NCBI RefSeq assembly: GCF_001514235.1
Contig: NZ_KQ948926.1
Location: forward strand, 32,330 to 96,329
Origin: Streptomyces caeruleatus
Lineage (GTDB): Bacteria > Actinomycetota > Actinomycetes > Streptomycetales > Streptomycetaceae
Direction of reading: 5' to 3'
Length of the DNA: 64,000 nucleotides
Under the pieces are notes generated by a model that saw only the letters and a list, made by a program, of their open reading frames with translations, made no database searches and was not told the origin of the DNA. The position numbers were made by a program, and so were the translations under genes. Below, piece after piece: positions 29,049 through 36,491 of this stretch (positions are counted from its first letter, which is position 1; each line of letters starts with the position of its first letter).

Positions 29049-29410
29049 CGGAACTCACCGTCGACCTACGCTGGGCCCTGGTCATCGCCGACCAGCTCAC
29101 CGAGCCTCCCGAGGCCGAGGACATCCCCGCCCTCGAAGCCGCCATCGCCCGGCACGCGAGCAAGAACCAGCCCGACGCGGACAACGCCTGGAGAGCCGCC
29201 ACCCTCGCCGCGACCGTTGTGCAGTTACGGCCATTCACCTGCCGTAACGAGGAGGCGGCGGCTCTCTACGCGTACACCTTCATGGTGCACGCGGGCGAGA
29301 CGCTCTCCGTGGAGGCTCCGCACCTCGCCGCCATGCTGGCGCGGCTTGCCGCCGCCGAGATCGGCATCGACATGCTCGCGACCTTCCTGCGCAACGCACG
29401 CTCGGCATGA
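29045..29410 (+). CDS. Fic/Doc-like toxin component, apparent CTG start
   Basis: 121 residues from a CTG at 29045 that overlaps the antitoxin stop as CTGA, 10 bp after GGAGG. No ATG, GTG or TTG is available nearby. The text TELTVDLRWALVIADQLTE matches the start of actinobacterial Fic-like toxins, where an ATG would be expected. The Fic catalytic loop HxFxxGNKR is replaced by LRPFTCRNEEAA: Asn kept, His and Lys lost. An in-frame TTA leucine codon at 29225-29227 would make translation depend on the bldA tRNA. It may be a weakened toxin or a non-AMPylating member of the family. Confidence 0.65.
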   Translation: MTELTVDLRWALVIADQLTEPPEAEDIPALEAAIARHASKNQPDADNAWRAATLAATVVQLRPFTCRNEEAAALYAYTFMVHAGETLSVEAPHLAAMLARLAAAEIGIDMLATFLRNARSA

Positions 29411-29456
29411 CGAAGGGGCGCCCGAGCCGCTTCCGCGGTGAACGGGCGCCCCTTCG
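29411..29456. terminator. bidirectional terminator after the toxin-antitoxin pair
   Basis: CGAAGGGGCGCCCG (29411-29424) pairs perfectly with CGGGCGCCCCTTCG (29443-29456). The loop holds a small CCGC/GCGG stem. It starts directly after the toxin stop and ends 6 bp before the end of the convergent EF-hand gene. Confidence 0.85.
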
Positions 29457-29462
29457 CACGGG

Positions 29463-29681
29463 TCACTTGTTCAGGAAGGCCCAGAACTCGTCGAACGACA
29501 GCAGCTTGTCGCCGTTGAGGTCGCGGCTCTTGATGATCGCCTCGGCGACCGCCTCGGTCACGTTCCAGTCGCCGCCCTGCGCGAGGGCGGCCTTGAACTC
29601 GGCGGCGGTGATAGTGCCGTCACCGTCCGCATCGATGCGCTCGAACTGCTTGCGTGCTTCCTCGATGTCGATGTGCGCCAC
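29463..29681 (-). CDS. small EF-hand calcium-binding protein
   Basis: A 72-residue protein with two EF-hands. The first loop is DADGDGTITAAEF (acidic or polar residues at 1, 3, 5, 7, 9 and 12). The second is DLNGDKLLSFDEF, where position 7 is Leu but 1, 3, 5 and 12 are intact. It resembles the Streptomyces Cab calcium-binding proteins (CabA/CabC class), some of which affect aerial growth; the role here is inferred only from the fold. ATG at 29681. No signal peptide. Confidence 0.9.
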   Translation of the reverse strand: MAHIDIEEARKQFERIDADGDGTITAAEFKAALAQGGDWNVTEAVAEAIIKSRDLNGDKLLSFDEFWAFLNK

Positions 29682-29739
29682 CGGTCCGCCCCTTTGCTCA
29701 CGTCTGTCGTGTTGTGCTGGCTTGCTGCCGCAGGTCAGA

Positions 29740-30074
29740 TTAACCGCCCGTCCGTGCTTGCAGTGCGGCGACCACCCAGGCGAACTCGGCGCGGTGCGCG
29801 GAGACGCCGGCCCGGAGGCGTTCGAGTACGGCGGCGGGGTCGGCGTCGCCGATCAGGTCCCGCAGGATCCGCCAGGTCCCGCAGGATCCGCTCGGCCTCC
29901 GGCGACTCCGGTGCGATGCCCTGCGCCCGCGCCTCGGCGGCCAGCTGCGCCAGCTTGCGGGAGAACCACATCGACGCCCCGGCGGGGGCCAGACCCAGGC
30001 CCAGTTCGCGCAGCGTGCGGATCAGCTCCAGGCGGGCGGCCGACTCGGCGTCGTAGAGCCGATAGCCGCCTGAG
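29740..30074 (-). pseudogene. broken MerR-family regulator gene
   Basis: From 30074 leftward the frame reads GGYRLYDAESAARLELIRTL, the wing of a MerR DNA-binding domain, so the first helices are lost. After RELGLGL it jumps to APAGASMWFSRKLAQLAAEA, suggesting an internal deletion. At 29854-29891 a 19-bp unit is duplicated, shifting the frame. Removing one copy restores ERILRDLIGDADPAAVLERL and a normal end AALQARTGG with stop at 29740. It is adjacent to the GNAT gene, whose leader begins where the MerR N-terminus is missing. Confidence 0.75.
29854..29891. repeat. 19-bp perfect tandem duplication inside the MerR pseudogene
   Basis: CAGGTCCCGCAGGATCCGC occurs twice head to tail (29854-29872, 29873-29891). 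Its length is not a multiple of three, so it is a frameshifting replication-slippage event. Confidence 0.95.
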
Positions 30075-30135
30075 GAAGTGTGGGCCTTCCAGTGGGTGGA
30101 GACTCAAGGGCACGGGGAGGGAAGGGCGGCGGGCT

Positions 30136-30810
30136 GTGGTGGAGAGCTTGCGGGACATTCTGGATGCGGCGGCGCGGGGTGTCTTCCCGCCCGCGGACGG
30201 CAGTACGACCGTCGTCCCCCAGCCCTGCGACCGGACCGCGGGCGTCCTGTCCTTCACCGCGCACTCCGTCGTCGTCACCGACGAGGAGCCGGCGTGGGTG
30301 TACGACACCCTGCGCGGCCTCGACTGCGACGCCCTGTCCGCGGCGATGAACCCGCGCTTCCTGGCGGCCTTGATGGAGCGGACGGGCCGCGCTGCGGAGA
30401 CCGTCGACGCGGTCCTGGTCGGCAACCCGCTGCCGGGCGAGCCGCCGCTCGCGGCGGAGTTGAGGGAGATCGAGGACGCCGGCCATCCCCGGATCGTCTA
30501 TGCCCGTCGGCGGCGCGACGAGGTGCGCGCGTGGGCAGTCGGGGGCGGCGTGCTGGTGATGGGGCGCGGGGTCGCCGGGCGACTGGAGGTCTCCGTCGAG
30601 GTGCACGAGGACGTACGGCACCGGGGCCTGGGGCGGCTGCTGATGGGCGCGGCCCGGCATCTCGTCACGGAGCCGCTGTGGGCGCAGGTCGCGCCGGGGA
30701 ACGCCCGCAGCGTGCGGGCGTTCCAGGCGGCCGGCTACCGTCCGGTCGGCGCGGAGTTGCTGCTCAGTGCCAGGCCTCGAAGTGCGGGTTGCTCTGACAG
30801 CCGCTCATGA
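30136..30810 (+). CDS. GNAT-family N-acetyltransferase
   Basis: A 224-residue protein beginning at GTG 30136 or 30139 behind a GGGAGGGAAGGG site. The first 110 residues are an unassigned N-terminal domain (GVLSFTAHSVVVTDE, NPRFLAALMERTGR). The GNAT fold follows with the acetyl-CoA loop HEDVRHRGLGRLLMGAARHL and VAPGNARSVRAFQAAGYRPVG. Its substrate is unknown. The last 15 codons overlap the 3' end of the convergent ADP-ribosyltransferase gene by 47 bp. Confidence 0.82.
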   Translation: MVESLRDILDAAARGVFPPADGSTTVVPQPCDRTAGVLSFTAHSVVVTDEEPAWVYDTLRGLDCDALSAAMNPRFLAALMERTGRAAETVDAVLVGNPLPGEPPLAAELREIEDAGHPRIVYARRRRDEVRAWAVGGGVLVMGRGVAGRLEVSVEVHEDVRHRGLGRLLMGAARHLVTEPLWAQVAPGNARSVRAFQAAGYRPVGAELLLSARPRSAGCSDSRS

Positions 30811-31405
30811 TCTCGACCTTGGTCGTCTTGTTCACCGGGCAGACGCCGATGATGTACTTCCGGGCGATACCGCCGGGGAAGGCGACCTCGACCTGGTCGG
30901 CCCATTTGTGGGTGTCGCCGATGGTCTTGTTGACGTCGATGCCGCCGGGGGCGTCGATGTAGTAGTTCCAGCCCGATTTCCACCAGTTCTTGTACAGGTC
31001 GTGGTCGTACGTCGTGGAGACGTACGGGGAGGGCTGGTTGACCAGGACGTACTGCTCCAGGTCGTACTGGCCGGTCACGACGTCCTTGGGCTTGAAGCCC
31101 TCCTCGAAGACGATGCCCGGGCCGCGGCCGTCGGCCCGGTAGAGCGTGCCGCAGCTGGTGCGCCATGCCGGGTCGGGGGTGATGCGGTCGACCTCGACGC
31201 GGCGGTCGACGGCCGCCTTGATCCGGTCGTCGAACTGGACGGGACAGGCGGCGGGGGCGGGGGCGGCGGCCGGGGCGGCTGCCTTGACGGCGGACGCTGG
31301 AGCCGTGGCGGGGGACGCGGGAGCCGTGGCGGCCGTCGTTGCGAAGACGGCCGAGAGGGACAGGACGGCGGCAGCGGCGCGCCGCCGCAGGCGAGTTGTG
31401 ATCAT
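30764..31405 (-). CDS. secreted DNA-guanine ADP-ribosyltransferase homologue (ScARP/pierisin family)
   Basis: A 213-residue protein with an N-terminal signal peptide (TTRLRRRAAAAVLSLSAVFA) and an Ala/Pro linker. The ART domain shows the R-S-E triad: Arg in CGTLYRADGRGPG, a second-block STT in PYVSTTYDHD (STS in most relatives), and the QxE of ADQVEVAFPGG. Four Cys residues suit an extracellular protein. From memory it is the counterpart of S. coelicolor SCO5461 (ScARP), which ADP-ribosylates guanosine and DNA guanine. ATG at 31405 is chosen; a GTG nine bases upstream is possible. No immunity gene such as a macrodomain hydrolase is adjacent. Confidence 0.88.
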   Translation of the reverse strand: MITTRLRRRAAAAVLSLSAVFATTAATAPASPATAPASAVKAAAPAAAPAPAACPVQFDDRIKAAVDRRVEVDRITPDPAWRTSCGTLYRADGRGPGIVFEEGFKPKDVVTGQYDLEQYVLVNQPSPYVSTTYDHDLYKNWWKSGWNYYIDAPGGIDVNKTIGDTHKWADQVEVAFPGGIARKYIIGVCPVNKTTKVEIMSGCQSNPHFEAWH

Positions 31406-31508
31406 GGGGAGCACGATTCCGGGCCCGTGGGGGTGCGGCCCGGATATTCACCCGTACGGCGGCGTGTCCGCTGACCGCCGGTCAACGGGAACGTGAGGCT
31501 CAACTGGC

Positions 31509-31524
31509 CTTCCGCTAGCGGAAG
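31509..31524 (-). terminator. 16-bp perfect palindrome across the beta-propeller gene's stop
   Basis: CTTCCGCTAGCGGAAG is fully self-complementary and contains the TAG stop (31515-31517) of the beta-propeller gene. It could form a stem or be a protein site; with no loop it is a weak terminator. Confidence 0.35.
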
Positions 31525-32696
31525 ATGCCCGTGTGGCCCAGGGAGTAGCGGCCCGGCTGCGGGTACACGGCGAGGCCGTGCGGGCCGCTGCCGACCGGGA
31601 TACGGGCGAGCTGCTCGCCGGTGCGGGTGTCGATGGCGTACACCTCGGAGTCGTACCGTCCGGACAGCCACAGGACCTTGCCGTCGGCGGAGACGCCGCC
31701 CATGTCGGGGCTGCCGCCGTCGGGGAGATGCCATTTCTTGGTGAGCTTGTTCTGGGTGAAGTCGAAGACGGAGACGCTGCCCTCGCCGCGGTTGGAGACG
31801 TACATCTCGCGGGAGTCGCGACTGACGTAGAGGCCGTGGCAGCCCTTGCCGGTGGGCAGCAGGGTGGGCTCGGTGAACTTGTCGCCGTCCAGGACCCACA
31901 TGCCGTGGGCCATCATGTCGGCGATGTAGAACCGCTTGCCGTCCGGGGAGACCTTCACGTCCTGGGGCATCGCCCCCTCGAAGGGGAGCCTCTGCTGGCC
32001 GACGACCTTCATCTTCTGGGTGTCGACCTTCAGCAGTTCGCCGCTGAACTCGCAGGAGACGATGAAGTAGCGGCCGTCGAGGGAGAAGTCGGCGTGGTTG
32101 ACGCCGTAGCAGGTGACGGGTTCGGTCTTGATCCGCTTCATGGTGTGGGGGTCGCGGAAGACGAGTTCGCGGTCGAGGGAGGCCATGACGACGGCGTACT
32201 TGCCGTGGGGCGTGAAGTAGAGGTTGTACGGGTCGTGGACCTCGACCTCCTTGCCCGCCTTGCCGGTCTTGGGGTCGATGGGGGTAAGGGTGTGGCCGCG
32301 GTTGTTGTTGACCCAGAGGGTCTTCAGGTCCCAGGACGGGACGACGTGCTGGGGCTGGCGGCCTACGGGGATGGTCTCGATGATCCTGTACGTCTTCGGG
32401 TCGATGACGGAGACGGTGTCGGACTCGGTGTTGGGGACGTAGACGCGGGACGGGAAGTCCTTGACGACCGGGGAGAGCTTGTTGGGACGGTCTGCGGCGT
32501 AGACGTCCTTCGGGTCGAGGACAGGGGGCATGCCGGGCAGGCCCTTGACGGTGTCCTTCTTCGCCGGGGCGGGGATGGCTGCCTGGGTGCCGTGGGGGTC
32601 GGTGGAGCGGGTCTTGTCCCGGGCGGGCTCGGTGCCGCAGGCGGCGAGTGCGACGAGGCCGACGCCGGCGACGAGGGTGCGGTGCATGAGGTTCAT
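31515..32696 (-). CDS. YncE/YVTN-type beta-propeller lipoprotein
   Basis: A 393-residue protein. The signal ends in lipobox LVALAACGTEP. The mature part is a seven-bladed propeller of roughly 45-residue repeats such as SRVYVPNTESDTVSVIDP, KTLWVNNNRGHTLTPIDP, REMYVSNRGEGSVSVFD and KVLWLSGRYDSEVYAIDT. It has no catalytic residues and probably acts as an extracellular binding or scaffold protein. ATG at 32696 follows GGAAGA. It lies upstream of the ADP-ribosyltransferase gene on the same strand with a 109-bp gap; joint regulation is possible. Confidence 0.88.
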   Translation of the reverse strand: MNLMHRTLVAGVGLVALAACGTEPARDKTRSTDPHGTQAAIPAPAKKDTVKGLPGMPPVLDPKDVYAADRPNKLSPVVKDFPSRVYVPNTESDTVSVIDPKTYRIIETIPVGRQPQHVVPSWDLKTLWVNNNRGHTLTPIDPKTGKAGKEVEVHDPYNLYFTPHGKYAVVMASLDRELVFRDPHTMKRIKTEPVTCYGVNHADFSLDGRYFIVSCEFSGELLKVDTQKMKVVGQQRLPFEGAMPQDVKVSPDGKRFYIADMMAHGMWVLDGDKFTEPTLLPTGKGCHGLYVSRDSREMYVSNRGEGSVSVFDFTQNKLTKKWHLPDGGSPDMGGVSADGKVLWLSGRYDSEVYAIDTRTGEQLARIPVGSGPHGLAVYPQPGRYSLGHTGIFR

Positions 32697-33222
32697 CGGC
32701 AGGTCTTCCGGGGTGGGTGGGGCGGCGACTGCGACCATTTAATGAGCTTTACGTCAGAAAACGCACGATTTGCCGGTTAAGCGCTTTACGCGGGTCGCCG
32801 GACCCCACGTTCTCCCGCCCCCGCCGCCCCTACCCGTCCCATCCCTGGGGGCTGCGCCCCCAGACCCCCACTGTCGGCCCTGCGGGCCTCGTCCTCAAAC
32901 GCCGGACGGGCTGGAAGTGCCTGGGCCGGCGTAGCCCCCTGCGGGTGGGTGGGGGGCTAGGGACGGCAAAGACTCGTCCTCAAACGCCGGACGGGCTGAA
33001 AGTGCCTGGGTCGGCGGGTGGCGACTCATCCTCGGGTGCCGGGCGGGGTGAAGGATCCAGCCGGGGCCTTGTCCTCGGACGCCGGGCGGGGTGAGGGCCT
33101 CAAGGTCGGCCTCTTGGGAGACCGAGACGGGTGGGTGGGTGGGCAAAGGTTGGAGGGGCTGGCGCCGAGAGCGGGTCGAGGGGGCGCGCCAGCAGTGTCG
33201 GCTCAACCGCCGGAGGTGACCG
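32697..33222. repeat. 526-bp gene-free region holding interspersed repeats
   Basis: No gene is seen. A hairpin CTGGGGGC-TGC-GCCCCCAG is at 32845-32863. Then four diverging copies of GTCCTCAAACGCCGGACGGG...TG follow at 32891-32913, 32976-32998, 33028-33050 and 33071-33093. The block from 32823 to 32913 matches, in reverse orientation, the element at 40293-40370. The first 60 bp (32697-32760) probably hold the promoter of the beta-propeller gene. Confidence 0.75.
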
Positions 33223-33726
33223 TCAGCGGTCGGCCACCCTCATCTCGAACCAGGTCGTCTTGCCGCGCGGTAGCAGGTCCACGCCCCAGCGGTCGGAGAG
33301 TTTGTCGACCAGGAACAGGCCCCGGCCGCTGATGTCCATCTCCTGGACCGGCATGAGACAGGGAAGGCCGCGGGAGGGGTCGCGGACCTCGATGCGGATC
33401 CAGCCGCGGCGGCGGCGCATACGGAGGCCGAAGACCCGGGCGCCGGTGTGGCGGACGGCGTTGCCGACGAGTTCCGAGACGAGGAGGACCACGTCCTCCG
33501 TCATCTTCGGGGTGAGGCCCCACTGGCGTAGGACCACCACCTGCGCCAGACGCCGTGCCGTGGCGGCGGATTCGGGGCGGGACGGCAGCGGAACCTCGGC
33601 CTCCGTGGGGTTGCCGAACAGTTCGAGCGCCTTCGCGGCAGTTTCGTCCTCGACCGCCGGCGACCAGCGCGCCGCAGTCGTACGGCCGTGTCCCCGCGGC
33701 TGTTCGATACCCTCCAGCCCCGCCAT
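33223..33726 (-). CDS. ATP-binding regulator, anti-sigma-factor-like (HATPase_c_2)
   Basis: A 167-residue protein with a single GHKL ATPase domain of the RsbW/anti-sigma serine-kinase type. The N box is LLVSELVGNAVRHTGARV, the G1 box EVRDPSRGLP, and a GRGLFLVDKLSDRWGVD lid with glycines follows. The end is KTTWFEMRV. Streptomyces encode many such proteins that may bind sigma factors; the partner here is unknown. ATG at 33726 follows GGGGG; the frame continues to a TTG at 33885 and some relatives may use that. No membrane segment. Confidence 0.85.
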   Translation of the reverse strand: MAGLEGIEQPRGHGRTTAARWSPAVEDETAAKALELFGNPTEAEVPLPSRPESAATARRLAQVVVLRQWGLTPKMTEDVVLLVSELVGNAVRHTGARVFGLRMRRRRGWIRIEVRDPSRGLPCLMPVQEMDISGRGLFLVDKLSDRWGVDLLPRGKTTWFEMRVADR

Positions 33727-34026
33727 GCCCCCATCATGGCCGCCCGCGGGGCCCGCCGGGGCCGTTCCCGAGGAATACACCCCCCGGAAGCGCTCATTCC
33801 GCACGACTCGGTCGGCATATGACAGGGGCAGTTCGGAGCCGTTCGCAGCCTGGCTGACCTGCGACGAAGGGTCCACTGGAGGCAATCGACAGGCTCCCTC
33901 GACAAGGCACGCTTAAGGTTGCCTTAAGGCTCCCATAAACAGCCCCATCGAGGGACCCGGAATCAGACGTCCTGTCAATTGCAAGTGGTTCGGCGGATTT
34001 TCAGACCGGAAGTTCCCGGGCCGCCC
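33727..34026. promoter_or_regulatory. 300-bp leader with palindrome CTTAAGG-TTG-CCTTAAG
   Basis: Upstream of the ATPase gene. The perfect inverted repeat at 33912-33928 is AT-rich in a GC-rich setting and is a candidate operator or promoter element. If the TTG start at 33885 is used, it lies 27 bp upstream of the coding region. Nothing else was recognised. Confidence 0.4.
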
Positions 34027-34794
34027 TCAGAGGAACTTGGCCTTGCCCGGTCCCTCCTCCACGAAGCTCCGCATCCCCCGCTCCCGGTCCTCGGTCGCGA
34101 ACAGACCGGCGAACCAGCCCCGTTCCACCGCGAGCCCCGTCTCGATGTCCGTCTCCAGACCCGTGTCGACCGACTCCTTCGCCGCGCGCAGCGCGATGGC
34201 CGGGCCCTGCGCCAGCTTCGCCGCCCAGGCGTGCGCCTCGGCGTAGACCTGGTCCGGCGCCACCACGCGGTCCACCAGGCCCAACTCCCGCGCCTCGTCG
34301 GCCTTCACCATCCGGCCCGTGAAGATCAGGTCCTTCGCCTTCGACGGGCCGATCAGACGGGCCAGCCGCTGGGTGCCGCCCGCTCCGGGGATCAGGCCGA
34401 GCAGGATCTCCGGCTGGCCCAGCTTGGCGTTGTCCCCGGCGATCCGGAAGTCCGCGCACAGCGCCAACTCGCAGCCGCCGCCGAGGGCGTAGCCGGTGAC
34501 GGCCGCCACCACCGGCTTGGGGATCCTGGCCACCGCGGTGAACGACTCCTGAAGGGCCCGCGCGCGCAGGACCATGGCGGTGTGGTCCATGGCCTGCATC
34601 TCCTTGATGTCCGCGCCCGCCGCGAACACCTTCTCCCCGCCGTAGATCACCACGGCCCGTACGTCGTCCCGCCGGCCCGCCTCCTCGGCGAGTTCCTTGA
34701 GCCGGTCCTGGGTGGCGACGTCCAGCGCGTTCATCGGCGGGCGGTCGAGGCGGAGGGTGCCGACGCCTTCGGCGACTTCGAGATTCACGGTCAT
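34027..34794 (-). CDS. enoyl-CoA hydratase/isomerase family protein
   Basis: A 255-residue crotonase-fold enzyme. The oxyanion-hole motif is in YGGEKVFAAGADIKEMQ and the second in VAAVTGYALGGGCELALCADF. The catalytic glutamate pair of hydratases is present as GCELAL (Glu) and GLIPGAGGTQRLAR preceded by QPEILLG (Glu). Both Glu fit a 2-enoyl-CoA hydratase in fatty-acid oxidation. ATG at 34794. The upstream gap is filled by a tandem repeat of about 83 bp. Confidence 0.9.
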   Translation of the reverse strand: MTVNLEVAEGVGTLRLDRPPMNALDVATQDRLKELAEEAGRRDDVRAVVIYGGEKVFAAGADIKEMQAMDHTAMVLRARALQESFTAVARIPKPVVAAVTGYALGGGCELALCADFRIAGDNAKLGQPEILLGLIPGAGGTQRLARLIGPSKAKDLIFTGRMVKADEARELGLVDRVVAPDQVYAEAHAWAAKLAQGPAIALRAAKESVDTGLETDIETGLAVERGWFAGLFATEDRERGMRSFVEEGPGKAKFL

Positions 34795-34808
34795 GGAGGC
34801 AGGTTAAC

Positions 34809-34985
34809 GGGGACTAACGGGTACGGCTTGGGTGCGGTCGATCACACTCGGCCGGGGGTCTGGGGGTTGCCCCCCCCCAGGCAGACACAGCACGGGGACT
34901 AACGGGTACGGCTCGGGTGCGGTCGATCACACTCGGCCGGGGGTCCGGGGGTTGCCCCCCAGGCAGACACAGCACGGGGACTAAC
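34809..34985. repeat. tandem duplication of an ~83-bp intergenic unit
   Basis: Units 34809-34893 (85 bp) and 34894-34975 (82 bp) begin GGGGACTAACGGGTACGGC and differ mainly in a C run (nine versus six). A third partial copy starts at 34976. Each unit contains a CTGGGGGTTGCCC-type hairpin. It lies between the L,D-transpeptidase 3' end and the enoyl-CoA hydratase start, so each copy may bring a terminator. Confidence 0.9.
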
Positions 34986-35049
34986 AGGAGCGGCCCCGAT
35001 GCCGTACCTCACATCGAGGCGGGCACCGGGGCCGTGGAACACCGCGGGC

Positions 35050-36321
35050 TTACGCCTTCCACTTCTCCCAGGACATGTTCCAGCCGTTCAAACCGTTCTC
35101 CGGGGCCACCGTCGCGTCGTTGGAGTTCTTCACGACGACCACGTCGCCGATCATCGAGTGGTTGAAGAACCACGCGGCCGGGGTGCCCTTGTCCCACGCG
35201 CCCTTGACGTCGCGCAGGCCGATGCAGCCGTGGCTGGCGTTGGTGTTGCCGAAGACGCCGCCGCCCCAGTAGTTGCCGTGGATGAAGGTGCCGGAGTCGG
35301 TCAGGCGGGTGGCGTGCGGGACGTCCTTGATGTCGTACTCGCCTTCGTAGCCGACCGTGTCGCCGTTCATACGGGTCTGCACGAACTTCTCGGTCATGAC
35401 CATCTGGCCGTTCCAGGTTTCGTACCCGGGTGCGCCGGTGGTGACGGGAATGGTCTTGACGACCTTGCCGTCCTGCATGACCTTCATCTTCTTGGTCTTC
35501 ACGTCGACGACCGAGACCTGGTCGCGGCCGATGGTGAAGGACAGCTTCTTGTCCTGCTCGCCGTAGACGCCGGGCCGGCCCTCGACGCCGTCGAGGTTGA
35601 GGTCGACCGTGACCTTCGTGCCGACCTTCCAGTACTTCTCGGGGCGGAAGTCGAGGCGGTCGTTGCCGAACCAGTGGCCCGCGACCTCGACGGCCGGCTC
35701 GGTCCTGATGGTGACGGCCTTCTCGACGTCCTCGGGGTTGGTGATGCCCCGGGTGAAGCGGATCGAGAACGGCATCCCGACGCCGACCTCGGAGCCGTCC
35801 TCGGGGGTGAAGTTGCCGAGGAAGGTGTTCTTCGGGGTCAGTGTGGTGAAGTCGGCCTCCTTGGCGGCCTCCAGGCCGTCGGAGTCCTTGGCGACCGCGT
35901 GCACCGTGTACTTGGTGGCGGCCGCCAGATGGGTGGACGGCGTCCAGGTGCCGCCATCGCCGGATATCTTCCCGGCTATCGCCTTGCCCTTGGCGTCCTT
36001 GACCTCGACGTCCGTGAGCTTGCCCTTGGCCGCGGTCACCTTCAGCGCGCCGCTGGTCTCGACGGACTTGGCCCCGTCCCCCGGCGCTATCGTCACGACG
36101 GCCTGGGACTTCCTGGCCTCCGCCGTGCTGGAGTCCTCGCCCTTCCCGTCGCCGGCCCCCGGCTTGGAACCGCCGCCCCCGCCGCACGCGGTGACGGCGA
36201 GCAGCAGTGCCCCGGCCAGCACCGCCATCTGCCCCCGCCGACGCCCGCCGCCCACGCCGCCCACGCCGCCCCGCGCGTTCACCGCGTCAACCGACGCCCC
36301 CGATATCGGCCGCACGTTCAA
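35050..36321 (-). CDS. L,D-transpeptidase lipoprotein (YkuD), first of a pair
   Basis: A 423-residue exported protein that makes 3-3 peptidoglycan cross-links. Signal and lipobox are GALLLAVTACGGGG. Two Ig-like domains follow (about residues 70-270; KVTAAKGKLTDVEVKD, then FTPEDGSEVGVGMPFSIRFT), then the YkuD domain with HGNYWGGGVFGN and SHGCIGLRDVKG, the cysteine being catalytic. A TTG at 36321 is the best start since GGGGAGGGGAG lies just upstream; a GTG two codons later is possible. The next gene upstream is a paralogue with the same layout. Confidence 0.9.
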   Translation of the reverse strand: MNVRPISGASVDAVNARGGVGGVGGGRRRGQMAVLAGALLLAVTACGGGGGSKPGAGDGKGEDSSTAEARKSQAVVTIAPGDGAKSVETSGALKVTAAKGKLTDVEVKDAKGKAIAGKISGDGGTWTPSTHLAAATKYTVHAVAKDSDGLEAAKEADFTTLTPKNTFLGNFTPEDGSEVGVGMPFSIRFTRGITNPEDVEKAVTIRTEPAVEVAGHWFGNDRLDFRPEKYWKVGTKVTVDLNLDGVEGRPGVYGEQDKKLSFTIGRDQVSVVDVKTKKMKVMQDGKVVKTIPVTTGAPGYETWNGQMVMTEKFVQTRMNGDTVGYEGEYDIKDVPHATRLTDSGTFIHGNYWGGGVFGNTNASHGCIGLRDVKGAWDKGTPAAWFFNHSMIGDVVVVKNSNDATVAPENGLNGWNMSWEKWKA

Positions 36322-36491
36322 GTCGTTCTCCCCTCCCCGGACCTGGTCAGGCCCGCGCCCCCACGCGTTTCCCGCGCGCACCGGCGCATATTAAGCACAA
36401 GGTCATGTGCGTCGGCGCCGCGCGATTGTCACCGTTCAGTTCCAACATCGGCCGATAGCCGGTTGGTCGAGGAACTCAGCCCCCTGTCCTG

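Noticed and set aside
32891..33093. Four spaced similar ~23-bp units considered as a CRISPR-like array
   Set aside because: Units diverge strongly from one another, spacing varies (about 20-60 bp), there are no cas genes, and the first unit belongs to an interspersed element found elsewhere.
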